The notes under the pieces are model-generated. The model worked only from the letters and a program-made list of their open reading frames with translations, made no database searches and was not told the DNA's origin. A stretch of 20,227 nucleotides of DNA from Irpex lacteus (lineage: Eukaryota > Basidiomycota > Agaricomycetes > Polyporales > Irpicaceae), in assembly GCA_001986395.2 (NCBI GenBank), contig MQVO02000155.1, positions 1 through 20,227 of the forward strand, written 5' to 3'. Of this stretch, positions 8,501 to 18,375 are shown in pieces; the stretch's first letter is position 1; the number at the start of each line of letters is the position of its first letter. The position numbers were made by a program, and so were the translations under genes.

Positions 8501-10683
8501 GGGAAGACACGACGTGGAGTATCACAAACCTCGCATTCCGATGTTCCTCCTTCATAACACCGACGTCAATATGATACACGTTCTCCAACCGAAGTGAGGT
8601 GTTGATACTTGGTGTACTAAGCTTACTTTCCAACCGCCGAAACGGCCGTCCTCTCTGCTGAAGTCTGGTTAGGAGGTGATTGGCCGTAGACTTGTCCGAC
8701 GCTGACTTGGCAAAAACAGCCGCAGTGGCTGCTGTCTGCTCAGCATGTTGAACATCGTGGGAGGCCACATCGTAGCGCATCCGATGGATGGCGCTGTTAT
8801 ACACCTGGCAACTACCGCCAAGCAGCGGTCCCAGCGCGTCGTGCTGCACAGCTTCATTCTCAGCGATCACAGAATTGATCTCCCGTATGACCTGGTCAAA
8901 CATATCAGGCAGGGTCGTGCATTGATAATGTCCTAAATTCCCCAAGAACGCCTGAGGGTAAACATCGACGCGTCCAGCATTCCGCCCATCAAAAAGCTGA
9001 GGAGCAGTGGAGAGGTTCATCATCATACCGCAGTAGTCCTCGTTAGGGACAGGCTGCCCTCCACGACGCTTGACTCGTGCGCCTGCGCCGGTGAAAACCA
9101 GATTCTCGGTACGAGGGTCGTCATCATTTAACACGGGATATGTGTCGATGTCGATAGGTTGTCGGTTTTCGTCCAGGCCGTCGAAGAACTCTTCTCCAGG
9201 ATGCTTCCGGCGGATATCCCCGGGGTCGACGTTGATGTGATTATGTGAGCGCTGAACGCTGTAAGCATGACGGCCAGTTAATGAGTGTACGAGAGGTCAT
9301 GCAAACACACTTACTTGAGCTCAGTCGCGAGAGCCAACGTGATGAAACGAATCTTTCCTAGATCACGATTGCCGCACCAAGCTCTACGGTCTGTCGGCGT
9401 AGGACGCAAATGCTTAAAGGACCAATCCTGGCCGTAAGACGCTGTGAAGAAAATGGGCATCCGCGTCCCAAGAGCACCTTGATAGGCAGCTGGCGCTGCG
9501 TCGTACCAGCGGGTCCATGTTCGCCGAATTGCATGGTCCCACAACTTCGCTTGATCCCAGTTGAGCTCCAAAGTTACACCCGAATGGTTTTTATCACTAA
9601 AAAGGAATCAGACCTAGTTCGATTCATGCGCCGACAATAAGCCAGAACTTTATCGGCGACCGCCCTCGTTCAGCCCAGTCAGCTGCATGCGCCAAAGCAC
9701 ATCCTCGGGGATCACGAGCACATCGTCTCCGATAACTTTCATGACATATATCGGCGAACGTCCATAGGTGAAATAGCACTTACAGCAAGTTTGTGTTGTC
9801 TTTGACGGTGTCCAGCTCATCAATGTTCCGCGGATAACGTTCTCCGGGGACATGGATGTCGGCGATGCCAGCAACGTCCAGAGAATACGCAAAGAACATA
9901 AGCAATATATGGGCTACCGTAGAGTTGACGATGGCATCCTTCAGGCGCCCACGGGTCGGCGCAGTCTCTAGCTGCACGTTCTCGGGAGCTTCACCAGCTA
10001 ACCCGCACCACAGTTGGTCGCGAGTGAACTTGCCTATACACATCAACGCCTTAGTATGGTCAAACCCGAGACAGCTGTCCTTGGCAGGGAACGGTCGGAA
10101 GAGGCGCGTGAGACAGAGCTGGATACTGAAGCTTTGGTCTGGGCGGTCCACAGGAAGAAGGGCACCGAGCCCGATGTTGTTGGGGACGATCAGAAGAGCG
10201 TCGACATGAGACGTGGAGGAAGTGTACATCATATCCGGGTCGTTGTTTCGATACTGGTATTGGTCATCGACGGTGATTTTCTGCGCAGTCTGTAACTTAC
10301 GAACGGCCGCCGTTCGTGCAACGCGACCTTCGTGTTGACCCCTGTAGAGAACATCGAGGCTGCCCAGCGTGACGCGCTCGGGTTTCATCTTGTTCATTGT
10401 TTGCAACGCAAACTGGCGATCGAGATCACCCTGTGATATGCCAAGATTGACCTCTTGTTGAGAAAGGGGCGAGTCGCTGGCAAAGACAGGATCAATGTCG
10501 GCAATGTCCACATAGTCATTCCGCTCCCGCAGGGAGTCGTCGCGCTCAGCTTCTGGCCGGCGCAGTACTTCCCTTGAGAAGTTGATAATATTATTCAGTC
10601 GACAGCTAGGCTTTTGCGAGACGGGGGAAGGAGCGGGATACTCACTGTACTATTGCGGATCTTATTTGTTGATTTTGTGACAT
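5578..10683 (-). CDS. Large orphan protein of about 1431 residues, nine exons
   Basis: Predicted exons: 10683-10646, 10572-9784, 9596-9315, 9258-8530, 8461-8419, 8312-7869, 7699-6400, 6327-5982, 5902-5578. All junctions keep frame and the joined length is divisible by three. The start MSQNQQIRSAIV follows a TATA-like TATATTATA (10749-10757, plus-strand spelling) by about 66 bp. The exact acceptor of intron 1 is uncertain (a nearer CTAG also keeps frame). The product is mostly helical and mixed-charge, with an LSLSLSL run encoded by a GAGAGC microsatellite (about 7966-7986) and a hydrophobic LIVLFIGYALGLLYP segment that might be a buried helix or membrane span. I recognise no catalytic motif. 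Introns 2 (9783-9597) and 6 (7868-7700) are unusually long and each contains a palindrome pair. If the last intron (5981-5903) is retained, the protein ends earlier, at 5942. Function unknown. Confidence 0.72.
5581..5847. repeat. Palindrome pair within the last exon of the orphan gene (26-bp type)
   Basis: 26-bp palindromes at 5581-5606 (CCGATTAC and GTTATCGG arms) and 5822-5847 (CCGATAAT and GTTATAGG arms). In the preferred gene model both are translated, and the first ends next to the stop codon. Here the interval between the two copies is coding, unlike the other pairs. Confidence 0.65.
7738..7851. repeat. Palindrome pair filling intron 6 of the orphan gene
   Basis: Copies at 7738-7763 (CCGATAAA and GATATCGG) and 7826-7851 (CCGATAAC and GATATCGG). 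The host intron runs from a GTGCGT donor at 7868 to a TAG acceptor at 7700 (169 bp). Removing the 114-bp paired segment would leave about 55 bp, a normal intron size for this window, as if the pair were an insertion into an existing intron. Short inverted GACGAC/GTCGTC tracts lie between the copies. Confidence 0.85.
9631..9754. repeat. Palindrome pair filling intron 2 of the orphan gene
   Basis: Copies at 9631-9656 (CCGACAAT and TTTATCGG) and 9729-9754 (CCGATAAC and TATATCGG). The intron runs from GTAAGT at 9783 to a TTTTTAG acceptor at 9597 (187 bp); without the 124-bp pair it would be 63 bp. An open frame crosses part of the intron, but the flanking exons join in phase only when the intron is removed. 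Confidence 0.82.
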
Positions 10684-11207
10684 TTGGAATACGAATGTGG
10701 TGGTCGTGATGAGGGGAAGTGCAACTAGGGATGAACAAGCGACCCAGCTATATTATAGTACAGGGCAGAATCGGAAAAATTTGCTGGCAACGGCTTCGGT
10801 TGGCTTAGGAGACTTGAAGAGCAGCCATCACAACGAGGCCTCGCGTAGTCATTCACCGGACACCCAACATTTACCCCAGGCGGTGCCTCAATAGTTTACC
10901 GGCTGCGAGCTAATGCAGCGTGTTGGCTGTCAGTGCAAATTCAAGGATAGAAGAAACATTTCAATATTCAAAACTACTAGTACATGAGGCGGTAAGGGCG
11001 GACGGATAGCGTGGGATAGTACAAGATGCGGCGGGAAGAGAGGATGACGTGTGAGAGCGGGGTGACGAATGCAATGCGATGCCGGCGGAGAGGACGATGA
11101 CGAGGACGATGACGATGACGATGACGAGGATTATGGATGGCGACGATGAGGGCGGGAGGCGCACGTTCGAGGAGAGCGAAGGCAGTGTTACGAGCAGAGA
11201 ACATAGC
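10684..11207. promoter_or_regulatory. Intergenic region between the ParB-like and orphan genes
   Basis: This 524-bp gap holds the 3' flank of the ParB-like gene and the promoter of the orphan gene. A GAC/GAT trinucleotide microsatellite lies at 11089-11130, about 80-120 bp past the upstream gene's stop. The TATA-like run at 10749-10757 fits the orphan gene. No palindrome copy or CACGTG was seen here, unlike the other promoters. Confidence 0.5.
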
Positions 11208-14200
11208 CTACGGCTCCTCGGCAGAGATATTGGACCCGTCAGATCCGCCGCCTTGATGAGAAAAGGAGGGAGAGTGTGGACGACGAGGATCGCCACCGCT
11301 CACGTCTGGCGACGACAGGGGAGACGAGTCGCTGTCGACTGGAATAAGGAGTGGATGAGCGGGCGTGAGCACGGTGCGTCCGACACGTGGCGAGTACCAC
11401 CTACCATCTTTCTCCGGCTTCTTCGAGTTAGCCCTTGACGATTGTCGCGTGGCGGGAGGAGTAGACAGTCGGAGATTCGAGCCTTCATCACAGTCGACGC
11501 AGTGTCGCTGTAGGCGTCCTCAGCTCGGCCACGTGGAACGCATGACCGGAAGATACGCACCGTATCAAAATGATTTGGATTGGATTGTCGAATGCATGCG
11601 AGTGGATGGATATTAGTATAAAGATGGCATATAGAAGGCTTGTGACTCGCGCGATAATTTGAACGAGTGTTATCAGGGAGGAGGGGACGCAATGAGAGCG
11701 ACTGACCATCCCCTGTCCCCGATATCGTGCTCGACAATTATCGGGCAACGGATGGGGTTGATCGACAAGATATGCACTCACCTGAAGCTCTCGGAGGCAT
11801 CGGGGTAGCTCCCTTCCTCTTCGGCAGAGGACGAGTCGACGCGGGAGGCTGCGAGCCACTGGGCACATTGTGCGAGCCTTCGACGTCGATTTCCATGGGG
11901 TCCGGAGACATACCCGTGCGAGAGGAAGCACCTGCCGCGATGGCATCCGCCCTTCTCTTCTCCTCGACGCTGAGTTTTATGGCCTCGGCGAGCTGCGCGG
12001 CCTCGCGTTCCTCCGCGTCCGGTTCCTCACGACTGCGTCTGATTGCCTCATCCACCTCTGAGCGTTCCTTTGCCGTCCTAGCAGCCGACGATTCAGCGTG
12101 ACGACGGGCAACCTTGGGAGGCGCATTTGCAGGTGCGTCGCCCATGGGAACATCCTCGTTCCTGTCGGCTTCGACATCCCGTAGATCCATACCCCCAATA
12201 TTCAGCGACGGAGATAGATTAGGCATGGACCCATCCAGCTCATCCATCTGTGTAACCTCAGGGCTCGAGAGAGCGTCCAGAGACACGACAGGAGCAGAAC
12301 GGGTGATCGTTCCTGCTCGAATGCGCTTGCGTGCATCTGAGTCGCTGGCCGGCACTGCCTCAGACCTATCAGCGTCCTCATCGGACCCGGTCGTGGCCTG
12401 GAAGGGGCGCTTCGTAGAGTTTCGCTTCTTGAGAGCGTGGGACTCCTCGTCCGACGAAGCTGTCGATTGTGGAGGTGCAGAACGTTCGGGTCGGCGACGA
12501 GGTTGACTTCCGGATGCCAAGCTCGACGACTGATGTGCGAGGGCTGCACCGCGGACTGCAGCCTTTCCACGAGAGACACCAGGGCGACTTCCTAAATTTG
12601 GGCCAAGTTGAGTTCAATAGTAAGTGGTCATCGAATGGACTTACTGGACGATGATTCAGCTGCGTGAGTGCGTTAAATAAAAATTAGTACAGTTTCTTGT
12701 GGGCGTAGAAATAGCTTACCGACTGCTTTTCCCTTTCCCTTGCCCTTCGCCTTAGCCTCGAGTGCCTTCAACGCTTTTTCTGACTCGGCTTTACGCGCCA
12801 CGCGATACTCCTCGCCGATCTTGAGAAAGGGCAGAGAGCCCTTGACCGGGCACGGATCTTGTACACGACGAGGGAGAAGGGCGTTGTCAAAAGGGACCGG
12901 TTGCATCTCGTAAACCTCCGATGCCAAGCTGGGGTACCTGTTGAGAATCGCTTTGCGGTCCGCTTTCTCAAGCTTCGGATGAGTGAGCACACCGCGTTGA
13001 AACATGAAGATGGCCTGGTCGATGATCGTAGACATAGCCTAAACAAAAAGGTGAACGCGGTGTTATAACTCTCTGAGATAAGGACAGGAGACTTTTGCCA
13101 CTTACTAAATGAAGGCTCGACAAGGCAGTCTTGAATTCCATAGTCGTTGACGCCATGTCACTGGCCGACGAGGGCAGCCGTTCATATTGCGACGGGAGTG
13201 AGCTGGCGATGGAACTTGTGACGCGCGCGATGGCCCGCTTCATGTCCAGGTTAGCTACCCGCTTGTAGCGAGCGACTTCCGCCTCCATCCTCGCGATCGG
13301 TGAATCCCAATCGGGCACTACGAGGTCCTCGCGTGCGTTGTGCAGCCCATCTGGCCATGAGAACGGTGCCTTTGGATCAACCATGTGCGGTCGGAGAACG
13401 TCCTCGAGATCGTGCCGCAACCAGCCGCCGTCGTTGTGAGCAATGAGGCCTTTTCGATACGAGCTGATAACCTGTTCCTCCATGAGTGCGACAGGAAGCC
13501 AAAACTTGAGGAAGTCGGAGGCGCCATGGCTGGTAGTATGCCCCCATCGAAGAGGGGTACGAGAGAGCAGTGAGATGACCCGAGATGCTGGCTTCGTCGG
13601 GACCAGGTGATGATTTTTGGTCTTTTGAGCCACGCTGATGAGAGCGGCGAACGTAGCAGCATCCTTGGACGCGCGGGCAACGAGTATGGGAAGGGGGTCG
13701 GGTAGACAGCCGAGCACATCGGCGTATTGAGCAAGATTGATCGGCGTCGGAGTCAGATGCTTCCTGAAGGCTTCCTGGCCATCCAGCACTGCCCCGTCGT
13801 CAACGTCATCATCGCCGACGATGGATGCGGCTGACTTTGCCTTCGCTTTCCTCGTCTTCATAGCCGTCTTCTGCGTCTTCTGCTTGGACTTAGCTACAAC
13901 CTCCTCCTGCTCGAGCTGCGTAAGAGCTTTTTGCCAGCGCCATGCAAGATCTCCCTCGATATTTGGCGGGAGGGCAGCGATAAGAGCAGCGCGCTCAGCG
14001 TCCTTCTCCTCCTGGGTCTTCTTGCCCCGCTTGGGCTTGGGCATCTCATCGTCTTCGGCCTTCTTCTGAGCCTTCTTACGCTTTTTGGTCTCGCCCTTGG
14101 CGGGAATCGTCGCATGCGGCTTGCCATCGTCCTCGGCACCCTGGCCAGAGATGTCGATCACGTCACCCTTCAGCGCTCTCGTCAGTGTGGACCGTTTTGT

Positions 14201-17200
14201 CCAACGAGGGACAGGAGTGAATTCGCCACCAGGGCCAATGTGTCGTCCGATTGTAACGAGATACAGGTCCTGGTCGCCCCACAGACATTCAGAGAGCGCG
14301 TCCTGGGCAAGGGCGTGAGCGTCAGGACTGATGCCGGCGTCCGGGTGACGAAGGGCCTCGAACATCATTTGACTGACGTCCTTATATGATGTGCCCCGCG
14401 AGCCATCTAAAGCATACAACGCGAGGGGGGCAAACCACATGGAGATCTGTGAAGAGTTCAGTATACACGAGTACGACGCAAGCCAGATCATAGAATGAAC
14501 AAATGTTGAGGAAGGTAGCCGAAGACAATGTGCAAGACACCGATAACAAGCTGGCAAGATATCGGGGGCAGTCGACTGTGACCACGACACATCTATCTCA
14601 TCGCCCACCGGTATGTCAGGGGACATCTATCTCATCGCCCACCGGTACGTCAGGGGCACAGATAACGTGCTACGTGGGGTCGATTGCCGGAACGGTGCAT
14701 CACTCATGCTGTCCCCTGACACGTCCCCCTCACCGATAACGAGCTGGATAGATATCGGAACAGCGATAGAATGTGACTTACCTCCTTGATCGCGTCCTCA
14801 TGGCCTTCCAATTGCTCGTGCGCTTGGTTTAACGAAGCTGCCGTTGGCAGCGGCCATACCCCCTGGCGTGGTCCTATTGGCGCGAGAAACACAAAGGCAC
14901 GTGTCGCCCGTATCTCCCACATTCGGTTCTCCGGAGAGCCCTCGTCCCCCTTCGCTCGACTCTGAAACACCTGGGAGACGGCGAACGCATAGTCGTGACG
15001 GGCGACGGCAAGTGCAGGGGCCCAATTCGATGTTCCAATTGATGGGCCGTCCATTGCCCCGAACGCAGTCATCCAAGCATCGTCAATCTCCTCGAGGAGC
15101 TCGACCGTAATTCCCTCCATGTCAGGCGGATCGTATCGCTTCCCTCGGCATTTTTCCCGGATTACGCTTGCCTTTTGCTCCAGGTCGCGCAGCTCGTCCT
15201 CCGCTCCCTCCTCGTAACGGTCGATATCAACGGCGTCCTCCCAGAGGGCAGATATTTCGGTCCAGAGAGGCTCGATCTCCTCAAGGGGGCGATCCTCCGG
15301 CCGGAGAATCTCAAGAAGTACCTCGAACATCTTGCGCGTCGCACGTGAGAAGAGCTATTGCACCAATGCATTCAGCCGTCAGTTTTCAAGCGGAACGGAT
15401 GGGAACTGCCACGCACCCCACCCCAAACGGACATCATGTGCGCCCCGATCCACTTCTCTCGCGTTTCTGCTAGCTGTCGATAGTAGACGTCGAACCTCAT
15501 GAAGTCTTGCACCCAAGAACGGGTGTGGCCTGTGGCCAGTGCGACGCCGAGAGTAGTGGGAACTCCCTTATCCTTCATCAACGCGACTGAGGCGTCCCAT
15601 GCCATCTCGCGAGCCAAGTCTTTGCGTAGGGCAGTCTCTGCCACGGGTATTAACTCCGCCTCCAGCTCCTTCAGCTCGGCTGGCTGCGAGTCAAGCTTTC
15701 GCTTCAACGATTGAAGAAGCCCTTGAGCCCGCTCAAGCAGCCCGAGGTCGGCGTTGTCTGGATGGTCCGGGTCGAAATCGATGCCTTCTTCTTTTTCAAC
15801 CGACGACACGCTGGGGGCATTGTCATCAGTCAAGTCGCCGTCGTATTTCTCCATCTCTTGCACGATTCCTTCCACTGCCTCGACTTTCTGGCGCAACCTG
15901 CCGCTAGTGATGGCATCGATTCGGGCGCGAAGGTCCTCCTCGCGAGCCATCGCGATTTCGGCCGCTTTATGCTCATTCTTCATGTAGCGGCGAATCCAAG
16001 TATACGCAGTTTCTTCCTCCGTCGACGCGAAATGAATGTCCTCGACATTCCCCGAAAGGTAGTCGCAGGCGGCATCGGTTAGCTTATCTGGGGGATATGT
16101 CAGATCTGGGGCACACTGAGTTAAATTCCACGCACCCTGAACATAGATCTTTAGCAGCCATTCCCCTCTATGCTTCTCAAGCGACAGCATTCTCTGGGCA
16201 TGGCGCTCGGTTTTGACGATCTCTATCGTCAGTTCTCGGACTTTGGCCTCCTCCTCCTTCCACGCGGCGGTGCCCTTCTGCATGGTCGCAAGCCGCTGCT
16301 TGGCGACTGCGAGCACGGCCTCCAAGCGCATCATCTCACGCTCACCAATACGCTTGTCGACGTAGTCCTTCGCCGCCTCCACGTTGATTTTCATGGCCGC
16401 CACACGATGCTGGCCGCCCAGGGCAGCAATCTGCTTAAGGTCGTCGTTCAAGACGTCGGTCAACTCGGGGTAGTCGTCCAAGTTCTCGGTGAAGGTGGTG
16501 TGTGCCTTGCCCTTTACGAGGTACTTCTCCGCCACCATGATGGGGATGGCCGTGCGCTCCTCGCACCGTCGGATGCCATTGACTAGCATCGAGTTAGCCA
16601 GCTTCTCTGCGTTTGCTTGGACAAGGGGGCGGTTGTTGAAGGTGCCGAACTGGAGGGTGGGGGGGCCGAAGCTGGTGATGTTGAAGCGTGCGTATCCCCA
16701 CAGTGCCGCCGCACTTTCGGCTTTGACTGCAGCCCCTTCGTTGCTCGCTTCGGCAAGCCCAGGCACTGACATTGTCTGATAACGCTTCGACGCAGCAGAC
16801 TTCGCCTCCGCCGCGATCTCCTGAGGTGGAGTACACGAACATCAGAGCAAGCCGTTTCATACAGCACAATCTACACACCTTTTTGCCCTCGATGTCCATC
16901 GCCTCGTCCTCCTCGCCCTCGATGTCCATCGCCTCATCGTCCTCATCAACCCGCTCTCCGAACAGGGAGTCAGCCGTTGACTGGCCAACAGGTGAGGTCT
17001 CCTAAAATCACAGAACGTTGGTGTGAAAAGCGAGGTACAAATACAGAAAAGTCGACCACTTACTTCAACTGCATCCCGTCCTGCGAGCTTTTCAGCCGCG
17101 TCCTGGCCGTCGACGTCCATGGAATCAGCGCGGGGCGCGTTCACGGAGTCGATGTTCATCGCGTCCGCCTGTGCCATGGGGACATGACATACTTAGCAAG

Positions 17201-17869
17201 TCGGTCGTTTACTAGTCGAGTACTTTGCTACTCACCCCGCCTGCACCAGATGCTCCGACATCCGTGGCCCCGGCCTTCGCCTTGCCCTTGCCCTTGCCCT
17301 TGCCCTTGTCCTTCTCCTTGCGCACGTCCTCGTCCTGGTCCTTGGCCTTGGCTTTGGCCTTCGTCTTCGTCTTCGTCGTCGTCGTCGTCGTCGTCGCCTT
17401 CGCCTTCGCCTTCGGCTTGGCCTTGGGCTTGACCTTGTATTCATCATCATCACTTACCTCGCCCTCCTCCTTCTCCTCGTCGTGCTCCTCTTCATCTGAG
17501 CCCGACCCCGAATCATCCTCGTCCTCCTCCTCGTCCTCTTTATCACTCTCCTCCACGGCCACTCCCCTCCGCCCTTTCTTCGCCCCAGGCTGTACGCATA
17601 CATATGTCAGACGTTTCCAACCGACTGTTTTGGTACATACCTTGCCTGGCGTGCTCTTCGCGGCGACCGTTTTTCTCCCAGAGGCCGGCGCAACTTTCTA
17701 CAATCAATGGTGAGATGGTGCACATTGCAGTGAGAACGTCTGTGATCTACCTTGCTCGACGTGCTGGCAGTACCAGCCGCTTTCTTTTCCCTACCAGCCT
17801 ACGTAAACTAGTAAGAAGACCCATCTGGCGTAGTACTATCGCTGCACTTACCTTCGATTGGTTAACCAT
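11208..17869 (-). CDS. ParB/sulfiredoxin-fold-like protein with coiled coils and ubiquitin-interacting-like helices, about 1825 residues
   Basis: Predicted exons: 17869-17852, 17798-17751, 17697-17641, 17589-17236, 17168-17064, 17001-16879, 16820-15417, 15354-14782, 14446-13106, 13038-12720, 12659-12645, 12591-11782, 11518-11208; frame is kept throughout and the total is divisible by three. The first nine introns are all phase 0. Residues 1-235 form a low-complexity tail: basic, then Glu/Asp-rich, then Lys/Ala-rich with a Thr7 run and MDIEGEED-type repeats. Residues of about 290-380 resemble a ParB-type N-terminal domain: KLANSMLVNGIRR, then IPIMV, then LGGQHRVAAMK at about 369-379, the position of the GxxR nucleotide motif. 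Heptad-like coiled coils follow. Lys-rich stretches (KKRKKAQKK, KPKRGKK) suggest nuclear location. Exon 12 has two adjacent helices resembling ubiquitin-interacting motifs. Biochemical role unknown; DNA binding, nucleotide hydrolysis or nuclease activity are all possible for this fold. Confidence 0.75.
11651..11744. repeat. Palindrome pair in intron 12 of the ParB-like gene
   Basis: A good copy at 11719-11744 (CCGATATC and ATTATCGG) and a decayed one at 11651-11676 (GCGATAAT and GTTATCAG). The intron runs from GTGAGT at 11781 to a CTGAG acceptor at 11519 (263 bp). The good copy is in the opposite arm order (TATC arm first) to most others. Confidence 0.65.
11957..12064 (-). other. Two ubiquitin-interacting-motif-like helices in the ParB-like protein
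   Basis: Two consecutive segments read SEVDEAIRRSREE and EEREAAQLAEAIKLSVEE. The second fits the motif of acidic residues, a hydrophobic position, invariant Ala and invariant Ser followed by acidic residues (LAEAIKLSVEE). The first is a weaker match. Such helices bind ubiquitin in known proteins; binding here is inferred from pattern only. Confidence 0.6.
14540..14758. repeat. Palindrome pair plus 34-bp tandem repeat in intron 8 of the ParB-like gene
   Basis: Copies at 14540-14565 and 14733-14758, both CCGATAAC-N10-GATATCGG and in the same orientation. Between them are two 34-bp direct repeats (14589-14622 and 14623-14656, one difference), each ending GTCAGGGG, and an inverted GTCCCCTGAC at 14711-14720. 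The host intron (14781-14447, 335 bp) is the longest in the window, with a GTAAGT donor and a TTCACAG acceptor. Confidence 0.88.
16390..16660 (-). other. ParB-like N-terminal domain
   Basis: Within exon 7 the order is RPL, an acidic/amphipathic helix with KLANSMLVNGIRR, a strand IPIMV, then about 40 residues later IAALGGQHRVAAMK. In ParB and DGQHR-type proteins the corresponding order is a helix ending in a conserved Gly, a PI-V strand and a GxRR or GQHR motif that binds nucleotide phosphate. The GGxHR form also resembles sulfiredoxin, but the catalytic Cys of that family is replaced by Gln here, so peroxiredoxin-repair chemistry is unlikely. Confidence 0.65.
17361..17400 (-). repeat. ACG trinucleotide microsatellite encoding a Thr run
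   Basis: A short trinucleotide tract inside exon 4 of the ParB-like gene encodes seven consecutive threonines within the Lys/Ala/Thr-rich tail. Its length is a multiple of three, so copy-number change would alter the tail without breaking the frame. Confidence 0.7.
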
Positions 17870-18060
17870 TTTCGCGATCGAGGGTTCAGTCTACTTGTTC
17901 GAGTTCGAAAGGTGGTCCAAGCGATGTGTAGATGGATGTAAGATGTCAAGTTTGATAGTGACACCGAACGCAGTTCACCGCTCTGTGACACGTCACACAA
18001 ACGCACATGGCTTTAGTCACGGGATCGTGACACACAGTGTTCGCCAACGAGCGAGATCGA

Positions 18061-18234
18061 CCGATAGCCAACTAGGAAGTTATCGGACCTCAATCCCTGC
18101 TACCCCTCCTCGGCCAGGTGACGCAGTGATGGAGTTGAGTTTTTACACGAGCCTTAGCCTGGTATTGATTGCTCTCACGAATAGCTCATTCAGTGTCGCA
18201 CCTAGTCTCCGATAACTTGCGAGCAGGTTATCGG
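18061..18234. repeat. Palindrome pair upstream of the ParB-like gene
   Basis: Copies at 18061-18086 (CCGATAGC and GTTATCGG) and 18209-18234 (CCGATAAC and GTTATCGG, a perfect 8-bp dyad). They lie 192-365 bp upstream of the ParB-like start codon and 142 bp or more past the stop of the zinc-cluster gene, so the pair belongs to the promoter or 5' leader of the ParB-like gene. I find no coding exon in the 506-bp gap. Confidence 0.85.
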
Positions 18235-18375
18235 GCCCAACATCACGTCCATATCAATAAAATCGCGGGCTCTTTCTCGAAAATGTAGACATCGATGCAA
18301 TAAAAACTGATACAAGCGTATTATAACGATCTCCCTAACTTTCTTAACAGAACCACACCACGATATTACGCAAGC

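Noticed and set aside
9650..9892. Minus-strand 80-codon frame across intron 2 of the orphan gene
   Set aside because: Flanking exons join in phase only if this segment is spliced out, and it contains the palindrome pair; chance read-through of the intron is more likely.
16390..16660. Bacterial contamination as the source of the ParB-like domain
   Set aside because: The domain exon is bounded by eukaryotic introns in phase and is contiguous with telomere-linked sequence.
16390..16660. A true sulfiredoxin
   Set aside because: The GGxHR-like motif has Gln where sulfiredoxin needs its catalytic Cys, and the protein is far longer.
17225..17713. Plus-strand open frame of 162 codons, Ser/Leu/Pro-rich
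   Set aside because: It is the antisense of the acidic/lysine-rich exon of the ParB-like gene; composition follows from the low-complexity sense codons.
11208..17869. Three or four separate genes instead of one ParB-like gene
   Set aside because: Apparent separate starts (for example at 16772 and 15330) lie within exons whose upstream junctions are in phase with good splice sites, so a single gene is simpler. RNA evidence could still split it.
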